From: Ilyonectria destructans
Lineage: Eukaryota > Ascomycota > Sordariomycetes > Hypocreales > Nectriaceae
Length of the DNA stretch: 64,000 bases
Reading direction: 5' to 3'
NCBI GenBank assembly: GCA_020740775.1
Contig: JAHEWK010000005.1
Coordinates: 372,001-436,000, forward strand
Position numbers and translations under genes: made by a program. A model generated the notes under the pieces. It did no database searches and was not told the DNA's origin. It saw nothing but the letters and a program-made list of their open reading frames with translations. The first letter of the stretch is position 1, and the number at the start of each line of letters is the position of its first letter. Shown here piece by piece: positions 1 to 10,770 of this stretch.

Positions 1-417
1 AAGGGCATCATGAGCGCTGATGACGCCAGGTTGGCGCTCAAGTTTGGCATGGACGGCATCGTAGTTAGTAACCACGGGGGCAGGCAGCTGGATGGGGCCA
101 TGGCGTCACTCGAGATGCTGCCGGAAATTGTCGAGGCGGTCGGCGATAAGATGACGGTCTTGTTCGACTCGGGCATCCGGACAGGTGCGGATGCCATGAA
201 GGCGCTATGTCTAGGGGCCAAGGCCGTGCTGGTCGGTCGCCCGGTGATATATGGCCTGGGCATCGCGGGTACTAAGGGGGCCAAACATGTGCTGGGCGGC
301 TTGTTGGCTGACTTCGACCAGTCGATGGGACTGGCCGGGGTGAAGACGGTCGAGGAGTTGGATGAGAAGATGGTGAGGAGGGTTGGCTACGGCGGTGATG
401 TCAAGTCCTCGCTATAA
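1..417 (+). CDS. FMN-dependent alpha-hydroxy acid dehydrogenase, C-terminal part
   Basis: Reading frame is open from the left window edge to the TAA at 415-417, so only the last ~138 codons are present. The family signature SNHGGRQLDG is visible near residue 23; its His is the active-site base and its Arg binds the substrate carboxylate in glycolate oxidases, L-lactate dehydrogenases (cytochrome b2) and lactate oxidases. FDSGIRTGADAMKALCLGA and VGRPVIYGL further on are the usual phosphate-binding end of the FMN TIM barrel. It would oxidise a 2-hydroxy acid to the 2-oxo acid. The substrate and whether a heme domain precedes the barrel cannot be told, because the N-terminal part lies outside the window. 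Confidence 0.93.
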   Translation, partial: KGIMSADDARLALKFGMDGIVVSNHGGRQLDGAMASLEMLPEIVEAVGDKMTVLFDSGIRTGADAMKALCLGAKAVLVGRPVIYGLGIAGTKGAKHVLGGLLADFDQSMGLAGVKTVEELDEKMVRRVGYGGDVKSSL

Positions 418-1412
418 GATGTACTTAGGATGTAACTATTTTGCTGCTATTTGGTTTACTCAATAATAGTTAAACCCCAGCATTCTCCTTATCACACCCC
501 AGTCAATTCGATCAAGGACTTGGCGTTCAATAGAGGTTGGGACCCAAATCTGATAATTGACTAGCTCTAGAATGTCTCCCGCCCCCTCTTTTCTTATGAG
601 GGGTATAGGGTCAATCTCATACCCTATGACTAAGATGTTAGATACGCGGTGTGTCTTCAGTGTAGACTAGGGATAGCTGATAAATATAGATCAATTCTTG
701 ATGATATATTTCATTCTTCTTGTTCTTTGTCACAGGCTGTGTTCGAGAAAAGAGAGACCGGAGGTATCCTAGATCAATGCATTCACCAGATTCGGGATGT
801 ACAGTCTATTGATACAACGGGGTGCATATAGTATGAATCCGGCATGAGGCCGACCAGCCTGAATAAATATTGGCTGCTTGGTGAAGGGTGCGTTGAGTGA
901 AGTATCCACATGGTTCAAGGTCAAACGGGAATTTTGTTTCGACACGATAACGTCGCATCCCGCCACCGGCGATTCAAATTTCTCCGACTCCCCGATTCCG
1001 TCGGAGCCGGAGCCACAATTTCACGGCGACAATCCCCGGCGCCAAAGGCCGGCGGACCCCGCGGCCAGCCGAACCGGCGGCCGGTCGACTGCGCCTCTGC
1101 GGGGAAGTGAATCCTCATCCCTCGTGTTGCCTTGAATGGCCTGTGGGAAGGTTTTGATCCTTGGTCATTGTCGTTCCTTTGCCGGAATGACAATTACGTT
1201 GAGACCATCAATTTTAGTTTTTGAAATGCCTGGAGGTAGCTTGGTCTGGGCTTCTCCAAAGTCCATTCTTATAAGACTCAGAGGTGTCGCATTGACCGAA
1301 TGGCGGTGATTATATTATCAACTCAACTCAAGCCAGCAAATTCCCCCAGCATTCACTTGTCTTCTAACAACCTTGATCCATTCCAACTCCAGTCCTTTTT
1401 AAACCTGACAAA
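418..1412. other. Intergenic region, no gene seen
   Basis: About 1 kb between two co-directional genes. The last 150 bases before 1413 contain CT-rich stretches and CAAC-type motifs typical of a fungal core promoter. No convincing ORF or RNA gene was seen. Confidence 0.6.
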
Positions 1413-2448
1413 ATGGCCCCATCAGCTGTAGCAGGCATTGTCACAGACCAGACAGGCGCCAGCTACGATGCCCAGGCCGCCACAGATCTTCCGGCGTCCT
1501 CGACCGGTGTTTCGCCTTTTCCTAAATTCACCGATCCTCTTGAAGAGCGGCAGTATTTAAAGGGTAGATTGGCCTTGGCATTTCGCATCTTTGCCAAGCT
1601 TGGGTTTGATGAAGGGTAAGTTTTTGGACGGGGATTAGTCTTGGAATTGGCCCGATTAACTGGTGGTGACACAGGGTAGCTGGACATATCACGGTTCGGG
1701 TATGGCTCTCATTAATTGCCATTAATGTCATAGATTTGGGCTAATCCTCTGTTAGGACCCCGTTGAACCAACAAGCTTCTGGGTGAACCCATTTGGCGTG
1801 GCCTGGCCTTTGCTGAAGGCCTCAGACCTCATCCGTGTCGACTCTGAAGGCAAGATTGTGGACGGTGGTCCCGTCAAGTTGCTCAACACTGCAGGTTCGT
1901 TCTGTGCAGTTCCACCTTCTAATATCAGTTACTAACAAAGTTCGTAAGCATACCTAATCCACCATGCCGTCCATGAGGCTCGACCAGACATCAACTGCGT
2001 CGCCCACTCTCACTCCATCTACGGGAGGGCATTTTCCGCGCTTGGTCGCCCGCTCGATATCATTACGCAGGACTCTTGCGCCTTCTACAATGACCTAGCA
2101 TTTTACGATTCCTTCGGTGGTATTGTTCTTGGAGCGGACGAAGGCCGTGACATCGCCGCAAGCCTGGGCAACAAAAAGGCCGCCATTTTGGCCAACCATG
2201 GCCTTCTTACGACTGGCCAGTCCATTGAGGCTACTGTGTTCTGGTTCATGAGCCTCGAAACTTGCTGTCGAGTGCAGCTTCTTGCAGATGCAGCAGCGGC
2301 AGGACGGGGTGGAGAATTAGTTAAAATTGCTGATAAGGAGGCTGCTTTCACTCATGCCACTGTTGGTAGCGAGATTGCAGGATGGTTTTCTGCTAAGCCT
2401 ACATTTAGCCTCATGGAGAGAGAGGCAGGGAAGGATTATACTTTATAA
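1413..2448 (+). CDS. Class II aldolase/adducin-domain protein
   Basis: Model join(1413..1615,1675..1699,1756..1894,1949..2448), 288 aa, phases consistent; the second exon is only 25 nt. The protein reads through GFDEGVAGHITVR and DPVEPTSFWVNPFG, then AHSHSIYGRAFS, which carries the paired His of the zinc site, and ANHGLLTTGQS, the third metal-ligand region of the fold. Bacterial relatives are fuculose- or ribulose-phosphate aldolases; the many fungal homologues of this length mostly have no known substrate, so a sugar-phosphate aldolase or a decarboxylase/epimerase are all possible. The ATG at 1413 is the first in frame and follows a CT-rich leader. Its stop lies only 23 bases from the stop of the convergent kinase gene, so the two 3' UTRs must overlap. 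Confidence 0.9.
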
Positions 2449-2471
2449 AGTGTGTGCTTGAGAAATTGACC

Positions 2472-4963
2472 TTACAGCACTGAGACGTCCCAGATAGTGA
2501 TGGTCTTTTCCATTGAAGCTGCCAATAGCCACCGACCATCCGGCGACAAAACAATTACCGAAACTTCCATCCCGTAGCTCATTAGCGTCTCCTTCGGTAG
2601 AAAGGTGCCCCTTTCATTTAACTCCCATAGAAGTATTTGACCGTGCTTGTCTGCTCCCGCGATCCTTCTGCCGTCGGGGGAGAAGGCCCCATGACTGAGC
2701 CTAGACTTCAAATTCTTGTGCTGCAGGTGCTGCTTCAGGCGCTGCTCAATTTGACTTGGCGTCGCCCATTGTAATTCGGCGATGACGGGATCATCCCGTA
2801 CATACGATAGAAGCTGTCCACCGGTTGGAGATAACGTAATCGGCCACGACCAGTTGTTGCCGTCAAGTCGAACGCTATGCCGACGCGCAATTGTACCATT
2901 GAGATCCCAAATATAAAATTCAAGGCCTGCTCCTTCAATTAACCATAGGCCATCGTCGGAGAACATCATATTGCGGAATCCGCCATAGCTGTCAATATAA
3001 TATGCTCCTTTACTTTGGAGGTGACCATCGGACTTTATCATATAGACGGTTGTCAACTCCTGTTGGCCATTGATGGGCCATGATTTTGCCAAGAATAAAC
3101 CATTTCGAGACAAGACAGCTGGTAGATCTCCCTGATCTGTTGGCCAGTGCACTGGGAATCTTGCCAAGAGTTGGAACTTCTGTTGTTGATCGACTTCCCA
3201 GTGTAACATCGCCCACTCATCTCCTTGCTGGCTCACACACGCCAGGAGATGATTGTCTCCATCCCGAAAGGAGATTGAATGAACAGACACTCGCGGTTGC
3301 CCTAGCAGGGACTGTCTCAATGTGACAGTACCCAGATCATCCACACTCCAAATGTGGATGTGGGAGGAGCATAGTGTCGCGAGCCATTTGCCGCTTTTCG
3401 AGAAGGAGACTTTATAGACCACATCCTCAAAGCCTCCAAGCATCTGGACTATCTTCAGTTCGAAGTCGACATGGGCAAGAGCCCGGTGACTTGTGAGAGG
3501 GAATTCGGATCGAAGGCTGCGGGGCAACTTTCTGGCTGTATGCTCAGTGGATACAGACGAGCCGGTATCCTCAGAAGTGATAGGTTCTCTTCGCATCGTA
3601 TCTAACGATTCAGGGGCCAGGACGGAAACGTAATCATCATCAACCAATTCCCTGTCATCGGTTAGTCAACTCTTGCATCATGCGGTGAGAGCTTACTTGC
3701 CAACGTGAAATCTTGCTTGACTGGCCATTACGACTTTTCAAACTAGGACCGGGTTGTTTCGGCGTATTGGAGTCATCATCGAGCGAATCCGAGAGACCGT
3801 TGGACGTTGACCACTTTGCAGAAGCCTCGTAGCCGTTTTGTAACTCAGAGCCTGGTAATCCTGCAGTTGCGTCGGATCTTAGACTTGGGCCCTGCGGACC
3901 CGGCAGCTGTTCACGTATCCACGGGCTCTCTAGAGCTTTCTCTGCAGTTGGACGGTCGCGCGCAGAAGCACGCATCGTCTCGGTGATAAACGTGGCATAT
4001 GCCTCAGTAAGCGAGTCATCAGCGGGGAAACAAGCATCTTTAAGAACGTAGCGAGTCAGATCTTTTTTTCCGGGAAACGGCACTCGGCCAGTCGTCATTC
4101 GGAATGCCATGGCGCCGACGGCCCAGATGTCGATGGCAAGGTCGTAGGAAGGATCGTTATCATCCTCATCCTCGTCTACGTCACAAAGCCTGTAGATTCC
4201 CCTGACTTCGGGAGCTTGATAGTGTTCGGTGCCGATGACGGTGCGGAGAACTGTCGTGCCGACTTGCTTGCTGGTCCCAAAGTCGGATATCTTGACCCAC
4301 CAATCGGGGCCTTGGTGCTGAACGAGAACATTCTAAAGGGTTGAGCTTTTGTCAAGTAGCCATTAGGGGAAGTCTTACCCTTGGCTTCAAGTCGCGATGA
4401 GCAAATTTGCTCTGATGCATGAATGCAAGTCCCTGGAGGACCTGGAGCGTGATCCTTTGTGCTTGGGCCTCCGGAAGACGCTCACTTATGTGCTCCTCTA
4501 AGTCACCCAAAGGAAGGTACTCCATGGTGATGAAGATGGATTCGGGGCTGTCGTACCAGCCAAAAGATCGAACGAAGCAGTCTCGGTACTGGAGCTTCGG
4601 TCAAATATGTGAGGGTGGTACAGGGTAAGTCCAAGAACATACCGACTTCTGAGAAAACTTGATAATAGCCGACAGTTCGCTGGACAGCATCTTGGGCGTC
4701 ACAGTCTGGTTCCCAAATGAGGTCTGGATCTGTTTCACAGCACGAACTTGGCCCGCGCTCACGCCTTCGGTGCACTGCTCAAGCCAGACGACGCCGAAGC
4801 CGCCTTGGCCGAGCTTCTTGGTGCGCTGCCATCTCTCTTGAACCGGCGTGCGCCAGAGACCCGTAGCTTGGTTCGAGACGTGTCTCGTCTGGAGTGTGTA
4901 TCCGTCACAAACGGTTGTCTCGAGTTTCCAGTCGCGGACCGGCTCTGGCAACACGTCGTCCAT
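2472..4963 (-). CDS. Ser/Thr protein kinase fused to C-terminal WD40-like repeats
   Basis: Model complement(join(2472..3651,3701..4332,4379..4594,4643..4963)), 782 aa. Kinase domain: Gly-rich loop GQGGFG at about 52-57, ATP-binding Lys in RAVKQ at 77, catalytic loop HRDLKPRN with Asp at about 175, DFG at 196-198, APE at 219-221, so all catalytic residues are present. After a polar linker the C-terminal ~390 residues hold degenerate WD repeats ending in IWSV, IWDL, LWEL and IWDV. The intron 3652-3700 joining the two halves has a GC donor (GCAAGT) with a CTAAC branch site and CAG acceptor; the only GT donor in that spot (3696) leaves the frame wrong. If the GC donor is not used, the kinase and WD parts would be separate products. 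Role unknown; the WD part probably selects a partner or senses a ligand for the kinase. Confidence 0.85.
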
Positions 4964-6779
4964 TTTCTCGATCTGTGATGAACGGTGCGGGGAAACAACA
5001 CTTGGGCTGTGAGGCTGAAATCAGGTAGATGTTGGTCACCTTATCGACGCAACCAATCATAACTGCATCAAGTTGGTGGCGCTCTCACAGCCTCAAGATG
5101 ACCGCAAATACCCTAGAGCCACAAAAGGTGAACAATGGTAAACTTGATTTCGTCACTTAGTCAACTACGTTGTTTGCCGTCTTCTAATATTCTTATCAAC
5201 ACATGATTGGATATAGCCAGCCATCCACTCGGGGTTCCAAACTCCAGCACCGACAATATTGTAATAATTGCAGCTGATTTGAGGCCACAACTCTGCCATG
5301 CTTCTAAATCTTCTTACTTGCGTGTGTCAGATGAGTGAAACAGAACTAGCTTGCTTTGGCTAGTTGTGAAAATTCACACGCCAGTCGCATGTGCATAGAG
5401 GCCAGCCCGGACATGACAAATATTTCTACTAGAGGTCCTTTGGATTATTGGAACCTTTCTAGAAGGGTGTTTTTATACTATGACCTGGAACGGCATCCTA
5501 GCGCTTCCATTCCATACACTTCCTATCTGTAGGGTGCTGACTAGTGTGTACGGCGAGGTTCGAGTACCAAAACTCACGATCCAATCCATATATGGAGGAT
5601 ACTACTCGTGCACCTCACGTTAAAGACAGCCATTCATCAAGCACGTTACGCAAATGCGTACTTTGCCACAATTTGACACAAAATGATACCATATCTTGCC
5701 ACACCGACCGAATACGAAGCCAGCATCCTTTATTTGCTTACTTCCCCTTCTATACCTCCCAACAGTCGCTCTCCGTGCTTGATTCAGCTTAGTTCTACCG
5801 TTGAGCAGAAGCCACAATGGTCCCGACGGAAACGCCGAGGAATATAGATAATCAACTGCCCAACATCCCACGAACTCGGTCACCTGTACCGGTTACCGGG
5901 GTCGTCGGTTGGAACTCTTGCTTGGGCTTTCCTGTGTGGCGGCTCAACACCCTGGCTGTCTGGCACGGCAATCGGAGCAACTTCCTATCATGACAGTGGG
6001 CTCGCGTCATTCACATGGCGACCTTCCAAAACCACCAACTACACACCCGTGAAACAGGGGGTTCAATCTAACCCTCGATGCGATGCAACCCTAGTGCCGA
6101 CCCTTGCAGAATGCTCTGACCAAGCGGTGGATGCAACCCCGCACGGCGTAAGGCCCCTGACCTTGTCGTGAACTGTGGAGAGAAAGCCAGACAATCCGAT
6201 AGGGTTACAGGCATTATGGGTTCGACGGAGACTGGCCACGCGAAGTTAGCATTCCCTTCTGCCGTGCCATCGGGAGCAACCCTGCCGGTTGATGCCATGG
6301 ACGATCGGCGGTGGTATTGACGGGTCCTTGTCTCCCCTGCCCGGTAGTGCATAGCGTCAACTGAGCCAAGCCAAGCATCCGAGGTCTCCTGCATTTGGCA
6401 CTTGGGACCCCATTGGCCTGCGGCTCCTTCATCTCCGAGAACGTGTACAGAAGTTGATCAGAGATGGACTCCATTAATGCTTACCTTGACTGAGCTATGA
6501 ACATGTCGTCAATGCAATCTCGTGGTCTGACCGAGTCTAGAACCTTGAACCTGGTCAACCACGCGTGATGATGGTGACCTCACATCCACCGCGATTTAGA
6601 AGAGGGGCATATAAAGACCGTGAGCCATGCCCTCACTGACCATCACCTTTCATCAGTCGATAGGTCTCTACCCACTGTCATTCACTCTTTATAACGGACC
6701 AGTCCGTCTTGTCACTCTTTTGATCAAAGTATCTGCATTGATCGCATAGTAGCCCAGATTCCTCTCCGCCAACTGCAAG
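4964..6779. other. Intergenic region, no gene seen
   Basis: 1.8 kb between divergent genes. ORFs here are short and without recognisable motifs. A TATA-like ATATAAAG lies near 6610, about 170 bases upstream of the GMC oxidoreductase start. Confidence 0.5.
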
Positions 6780-8702
6780 ATGAGACACTCTTCTCTCTTT
6801 GGTCTTCTGGCCGCCCCGGCTTCGGTTTACGCCGTTGCACTCACCGGCTATGAATACGTTATCGTGGGATCTGGTGCTGGAGGTGGACCCCTGGCTGCGC
6901 GCCTCGCCATGGCCGGCCACAAGACTCTCCTGATCGAAGCCGGCGACGACTACAACAGCGTCAACTACACCGTCCCCGCCTATTCGGCCAATGCGTCCGA
7001 GGACCCGGAGATTTCCTGGAACTTCTTCGTGCATCACTACGCCGATGACGAACGACAGGCCCGCGACTACAAGGCCACCTACGACACCCCTGATGGCGAG
7101 TATACGGGTCTCAACCCGCCTGCCGACGCGACACTCAAGGGAACCTTGTATCCGCGTACACAGGCTCTGGGAGGTTGCACAGCTCACAACGCACTGATTG
7201 CTGTGTACCCTCATCAGTCCGACTTTGAGTACATCGCATCACTCACTGGCGATGACTCGTGGTCTGCGGCGAACATGCGCAAGTACTTCGTCAAGGCAGA
7301 GGAGAACAGATACCTGCCCGCAGGAGTCGAGGGCCACGGCTACGATGGCTGGCTGGGCACTGAGACTGCTCCTCTCAGCATCCCCCTTGGTGACTCCCAG
7401 CTTTTCACTCTCCTAGGTGGAGCTGCCGTCGCTCTGACCGAGGCTTCGGGCACGAACATCACTATCGATGGCCTCATTGCTGGAGACGCCAACGCCGACA
7501 CCCTGGCTCGTGACCAGCAGCCTGGTTACTACCAGATCCCCTTGTCATCTCGCGAAGCCAGCCGTGTCGGACCCCGTGAGCTTATCCTCTCTGTCCGCGA
7601 CGCTACCTACGCCAATGGTACCAAGAAGTATCCTCTCGATGTTCGAACCAACTGTTACGTGTCAAAGGTGACTTTTGATGATTCCACACCGCCCCGTGCT
7701 ACCGGCGTTGAGTTCCTCGACGGCAAGCATCTGTACTCGGCCAGCCCCTTGTCTACTGGTGCCGCCGGCGAGCCTGGAAGCGCCACTGCATCCCGCGAAG
7801 TCATTGTTGCTGGAGGCGTTTACAACACCCCTCAGATCCTCAAGCTCAGCGGCATTGGCCCTGCTGAGGAGTTGGAGAAGTTCAACATCTCCGTTATTGT
7901 CGATCTCCCAGGTGTTGGCACAAACCTCCAGGACCACTACGAAATCACCGTCCAGGGAAACACCCCTGAAAACTTCACGGCGTTTGATGGCTGCACTTTC
8001 AGCCTCTTCACCGACGAGGATCCTTGCCTTGACCGCTGGAGAGCCCCTGTTGACGGCGACCACGGCATCTACTCTTCTTCCGGCCTAGCTGCAGCTATGT
8101 TCTACAAGAGCAGCGCCGCGGCTCAGGACCAATTCGACATCTTTGCTTTCGGCGGACCTGTCAACTTCCGAGGATACTTCCCTGGGTATGCTGTTAACGC
8201 GACCATCAACCACGACTTCTTCTCCTGGGCCATTCTCAAGGCCCACCCGCGTAACACTGCTGGTGACGTCCTTCTTCGCTCGGCTGACCCTCTCGACATG
8301 CCCAAGATCACTTTCAACTACTTCGATACTGGCAGCGGCGACTCATCCCTTGACCTCCAGGCCCTGTACGAGGCTGTCGAGCTTACCCGCAATGCCTTTG
8401 CCAGCCAAACCGTCAACATCACCGAGACCCTGCCCGGTGCCGATGTGACTTCTCAGGCAGACATCGAAACCTACGTCAAGAACACTGCCTGGGGCCACCA
8501 CGCTTCATCGACTTGCCCCATTGGCACCGATGACGACCCGATGGCTGTTCTCGACTCCAACTTCCGCGTCCGTGGTGTCAATGGCCTGCGCGTCGTCGAT
8601 GCGTCCGTGTATCCTCGCATTCCCGGTACCTTCACCGCTGTGTCCACCTACATGGCCGCTGAAAAGGCTGCCGACGTCATTCTGAGTGCGTTGGAGGAAT
8701 AG
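6780..8702 (+). CDS. Secreted GMC-family FAD oxidoreductase
   Basis: Single exon, 640 aa. Residues 1-18 form a signal peptide (MRHSSLFGLLAAPASVYA), so the enzyme is probably secreted. The FAD dinucleotide motif GSGAGG follows at about 31-36 and the family signatures are clear: YPRTQALGGCTAHNA near 122-136 and GGVYNTPQILKLSGIGP near 347-363. The C-terminal catalytic block has WGHHASSTCPIG with the expected His; the second catalytic position, usually His or Asn, falls in RIPGTFTAVSTYM where neither is obvious. Family members oxidise alcohols or sugars and often make H2O2 (aryl-alcohol oxidase, glucose oxidase, choline dehydrogenase-like). Several NxT/S glycosylation sites fit a secreted protein. 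Substrate unknown. The gene is GC-richer and more biased in codon use than its surroundings, suggesting strong expression. Confidence 0.94.
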   Translation: MRHSSLFGLLAAPASVYAVALTGYEYVIVGSGAGGGPLAARLAMAGHKTLLIEAGDDYNSVNYTVPAYSANASEDPEISWNFFVHHYADDERQARDYKATYDTPDGEYTGLNPPADATLKGTLYPRTQALGGCTAHNALIAVYPHQSDFEYIASLTGDDSWSAANMRKYFVKAEENRYLPAGVEGHGYDGWLGTETAPLSIPLGDSQLFTLLGGAAVALTEASGTNITIDGLIAGDANADTLARDQQPGYYQIPLSSREASRVGPRELILSVRDATYANGTKKYPLDVRTNCYVSKVTFDDSTPPRATGVEFLDGKHLYSASPLSTGAAGEPGSATASREVIVAGGVYNTPQILKLSGIGPAEELEKFNISVIVDLPGVGTNLQDHYEITVQGNTPENFTAFDGCTFSLFTDEDPCLDRWRAPVDGDHGIYSSSGLAAAMFYKSSAAAQDQFDIFAFGGPVNFRGYFPGYAVNATINHDFFSWAILKAHPRNTAGDVLLRSADPLDMPKITFNYFDTGSGDSSLDLQALYEAVELTRNAFASQTVNITETLPGADVTSQADIETYVKNTAWGHHASSTCPIGTDDDPMAVLDSNFRVRGVNGLRVVDASVYPRIPGTFTAVSTYMAAEKAADVILSALEE

Positions 8703-9336
8703 AGTGAGAGGATGAGAGTTTTGTAGCCAATAATGAGGCTTAGGAGAGTTAGCTGTAATCAGAGGCTGCGTTCAATCACATATTTATACAAAAACGCGTT
8801 CCAGTGACTTCCTTGCATGATGCATACCTTATCCGATCGGTTGTTTTAATCCACTAAAGGAATTGCGATCGATACCATTCCAAATGCGTCATTCAGACCC
8901 TACACACATTGGTCACAGGCAGCAAGGTTATGGTGTATGGTTACAAGGTTGGAGACCGAATGGTTGACCTGGAAGGTGAAGGCAAGGATAAGTGTACAAG
9001 AACTTACTGTATGAGCTACTGTATTTTCTGGTATCGGGTGTAGTGCTGAAACTGTGCCTCCGTTATTTGCAACCACTACGTGTCTTTGTTCTACGATACT
9101 GAGCATAACTGAGACAAAAGTCTAATACATGTTTCAAACAAGCTCAGACCAGAGCCTAAATAAGTAACCAACCGTTAGTTTCTTTGGTTACACGATTAGA
9201 TACGACCTCACGAGCAATAATAACTGAGTACCACACAGTTTGTTACATATTTTCTGTAATAAAATACTATTAATAAATAGGAATTACCTACCAGGCATAC
9301 ACAATGGATGCTATAACCTCCATTCCCTCCTTGCCT
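8703..9336. other. 3' intergenic region, no gene seen
   Basis: Convergent 3' ends of the GMC oxidoreductase and the Pth11-like receptor. AT-rich with ATTTATA/AATAAA-like signals; no coding sequence seen. Confidence 0.5.
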
Positions 9337-10770
9337 TCATTCTTCCCAGTGACTCCCTCCTTTGTTGTTCCATGCTCTTGGGGATCGCAGCTCCTCCTCA
9401 CTCTCATTAGATCCCGCTTTTGACACCTTGACCTCCCATTTCGTCTCTCGTTTGATACCAACATTAGACTCACTTGAGGAGCTCAAGTTGAGACCAGTCT
9501 TCTTCGCAACGGCAGCTTCCTCACGACTGACGGATGAGAGGGTGTAGGCTTCGCGTGAAGAGAAGCCATTTTGGGTTCCAGACCCGGGCATGCGCGGTGA
9601 TGACCCGTAGTCTGACGGGCGCAGTGATATAGGCTTGCTGGTGAGTCCGAGACGGAATGCTGCCAGTTTTATTAGTGGCCGTAAGGTTGCCAGACTGCCA
9701 GCAGTAATAGCCAATCCCTGCTCGACTGTGGACCAGATTGCAACATCCAAAGTGTTCCCTGATGGTAGTTAGTGCATTGTTCAATAAGCAGCTGCCCAGA
9801 GTAAGAGGAAACTCATACAAAGAAAGTCTGGCTTTTTTAACAGTGGTAGGTATGGGAAGCGGGCAATCACCGCTGAACTTGCACTATGTCTGTCATTAGT
9901 ATTTCGGAGGTCTGGGGTCAAGCACTAGAAAGAGTGCAGCAAGGTGTGACGTACACGCATCCCATGGCCAGGAGAGGTATCAACGACAACTTGGTTCTTT
10001 TGTGGAGTTGCAGCTGCCATACAATAATTCCGGGAAGAATGGCGAATATCAAATCGGAAATAACGGCGAACACGCTGTAGAGAGTTGCCAGCGCTATGAT
10101 GATGTCGCCGTTAACGCACTTTCCATCCAGAGTCTTGTTCCAAAAAAACGAAACAGGGTGACACTGGAATAGCGTGACGAAAAAGAAAATGCCACCAGAG
10201 AGCCCAGTCGACATCATGGCAAGATAAATCGTCCATCTTTGGAGTTTGTTCGTGGTGAATCGAAGCAAGAAGAAGCCGATGGAGGATTTACACGATATCA
10301 TCGCCATGGCGTACCAAAGATAACAAAACCACCAGCACTGTATGAGAGTTATAGCGGGGTCGAGGCAAGTCGTGGGATGGGGTTAACCTACCATCATGGC
10401 GATTTGGATATCCTCCGTTTCGAGATCGGCATGGTGGCGTCCAGTTCCGAAGTGGATGCCTCTGGTCGAGAAAGAGGCGTACAAGGTAAAAAAGACCTAA
10501 GTGTTGACAAAGTCAGATTCGGCGACGGAATCCTGGACAGATGACGCGAGAAAGAGATGGACATACCGATCCAACAAGCATGAGCCAGTCATCTTTTCCG
10601 AATGCCTTGACCATGAACCAGCGGACATAGCATCGCAATATGATGGAGATCAGACCCGCAGTCAAAAAGGTCACGTTGACCGCCAAGAGCTGCGGTCCCC
10701 TATCCTCGATCGTCGATGCCATGATAGGCGAATTGTCGTCGTGAGTAGAATCACCACATGCAGATTCCAA
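9337..10770 (-). CDS. Pth11-like seven-transmembrane receptor (fungal rhodopsin-like/SAT4 domain)
   Basis: Model complement(join(9337..9758,9819..9883,9955..10337,10392..10496,10567..10770)), 392 aa, phases consistent. Hydrophobic segments include LLAVNVTFLTAGLISIILRC, IYLAMMSTGLSGGIFFFVTL and IIIALATLYSVFAVISDLIF. Diagnostic family sequence is present: FGKDDWLML in the first loop, CxPVxFFW with the loop cysteine, WQLQL.KRTK in a cytoplasmic loop, then FPYL..LKKPDFLWNTLDVAIW and STVEQGLAITAGSLATLRPL at the end of the bundle. This is the SAT4/Pth11-like membrane family of filamentous fungi, whose founding member senses host-surface cues; most members lack a known ligand. No N-terminal CFEM domain is present. 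The tail of about 110 residues is polar and Ser-rich. Confidence 0.93.

Noticed and set aside
6068..6474. Overlapping minus-strand ORFs upstream of the GMC gene
   Set aside because: No motif, no intron signals and no matching codon bias; treated as chance ORFs.
7662..8088. ORFs of 133-137 codons on both strands inside the GMC gene
   Set aside because: Shadows of a GC-biased coding sequence; no independent motif.
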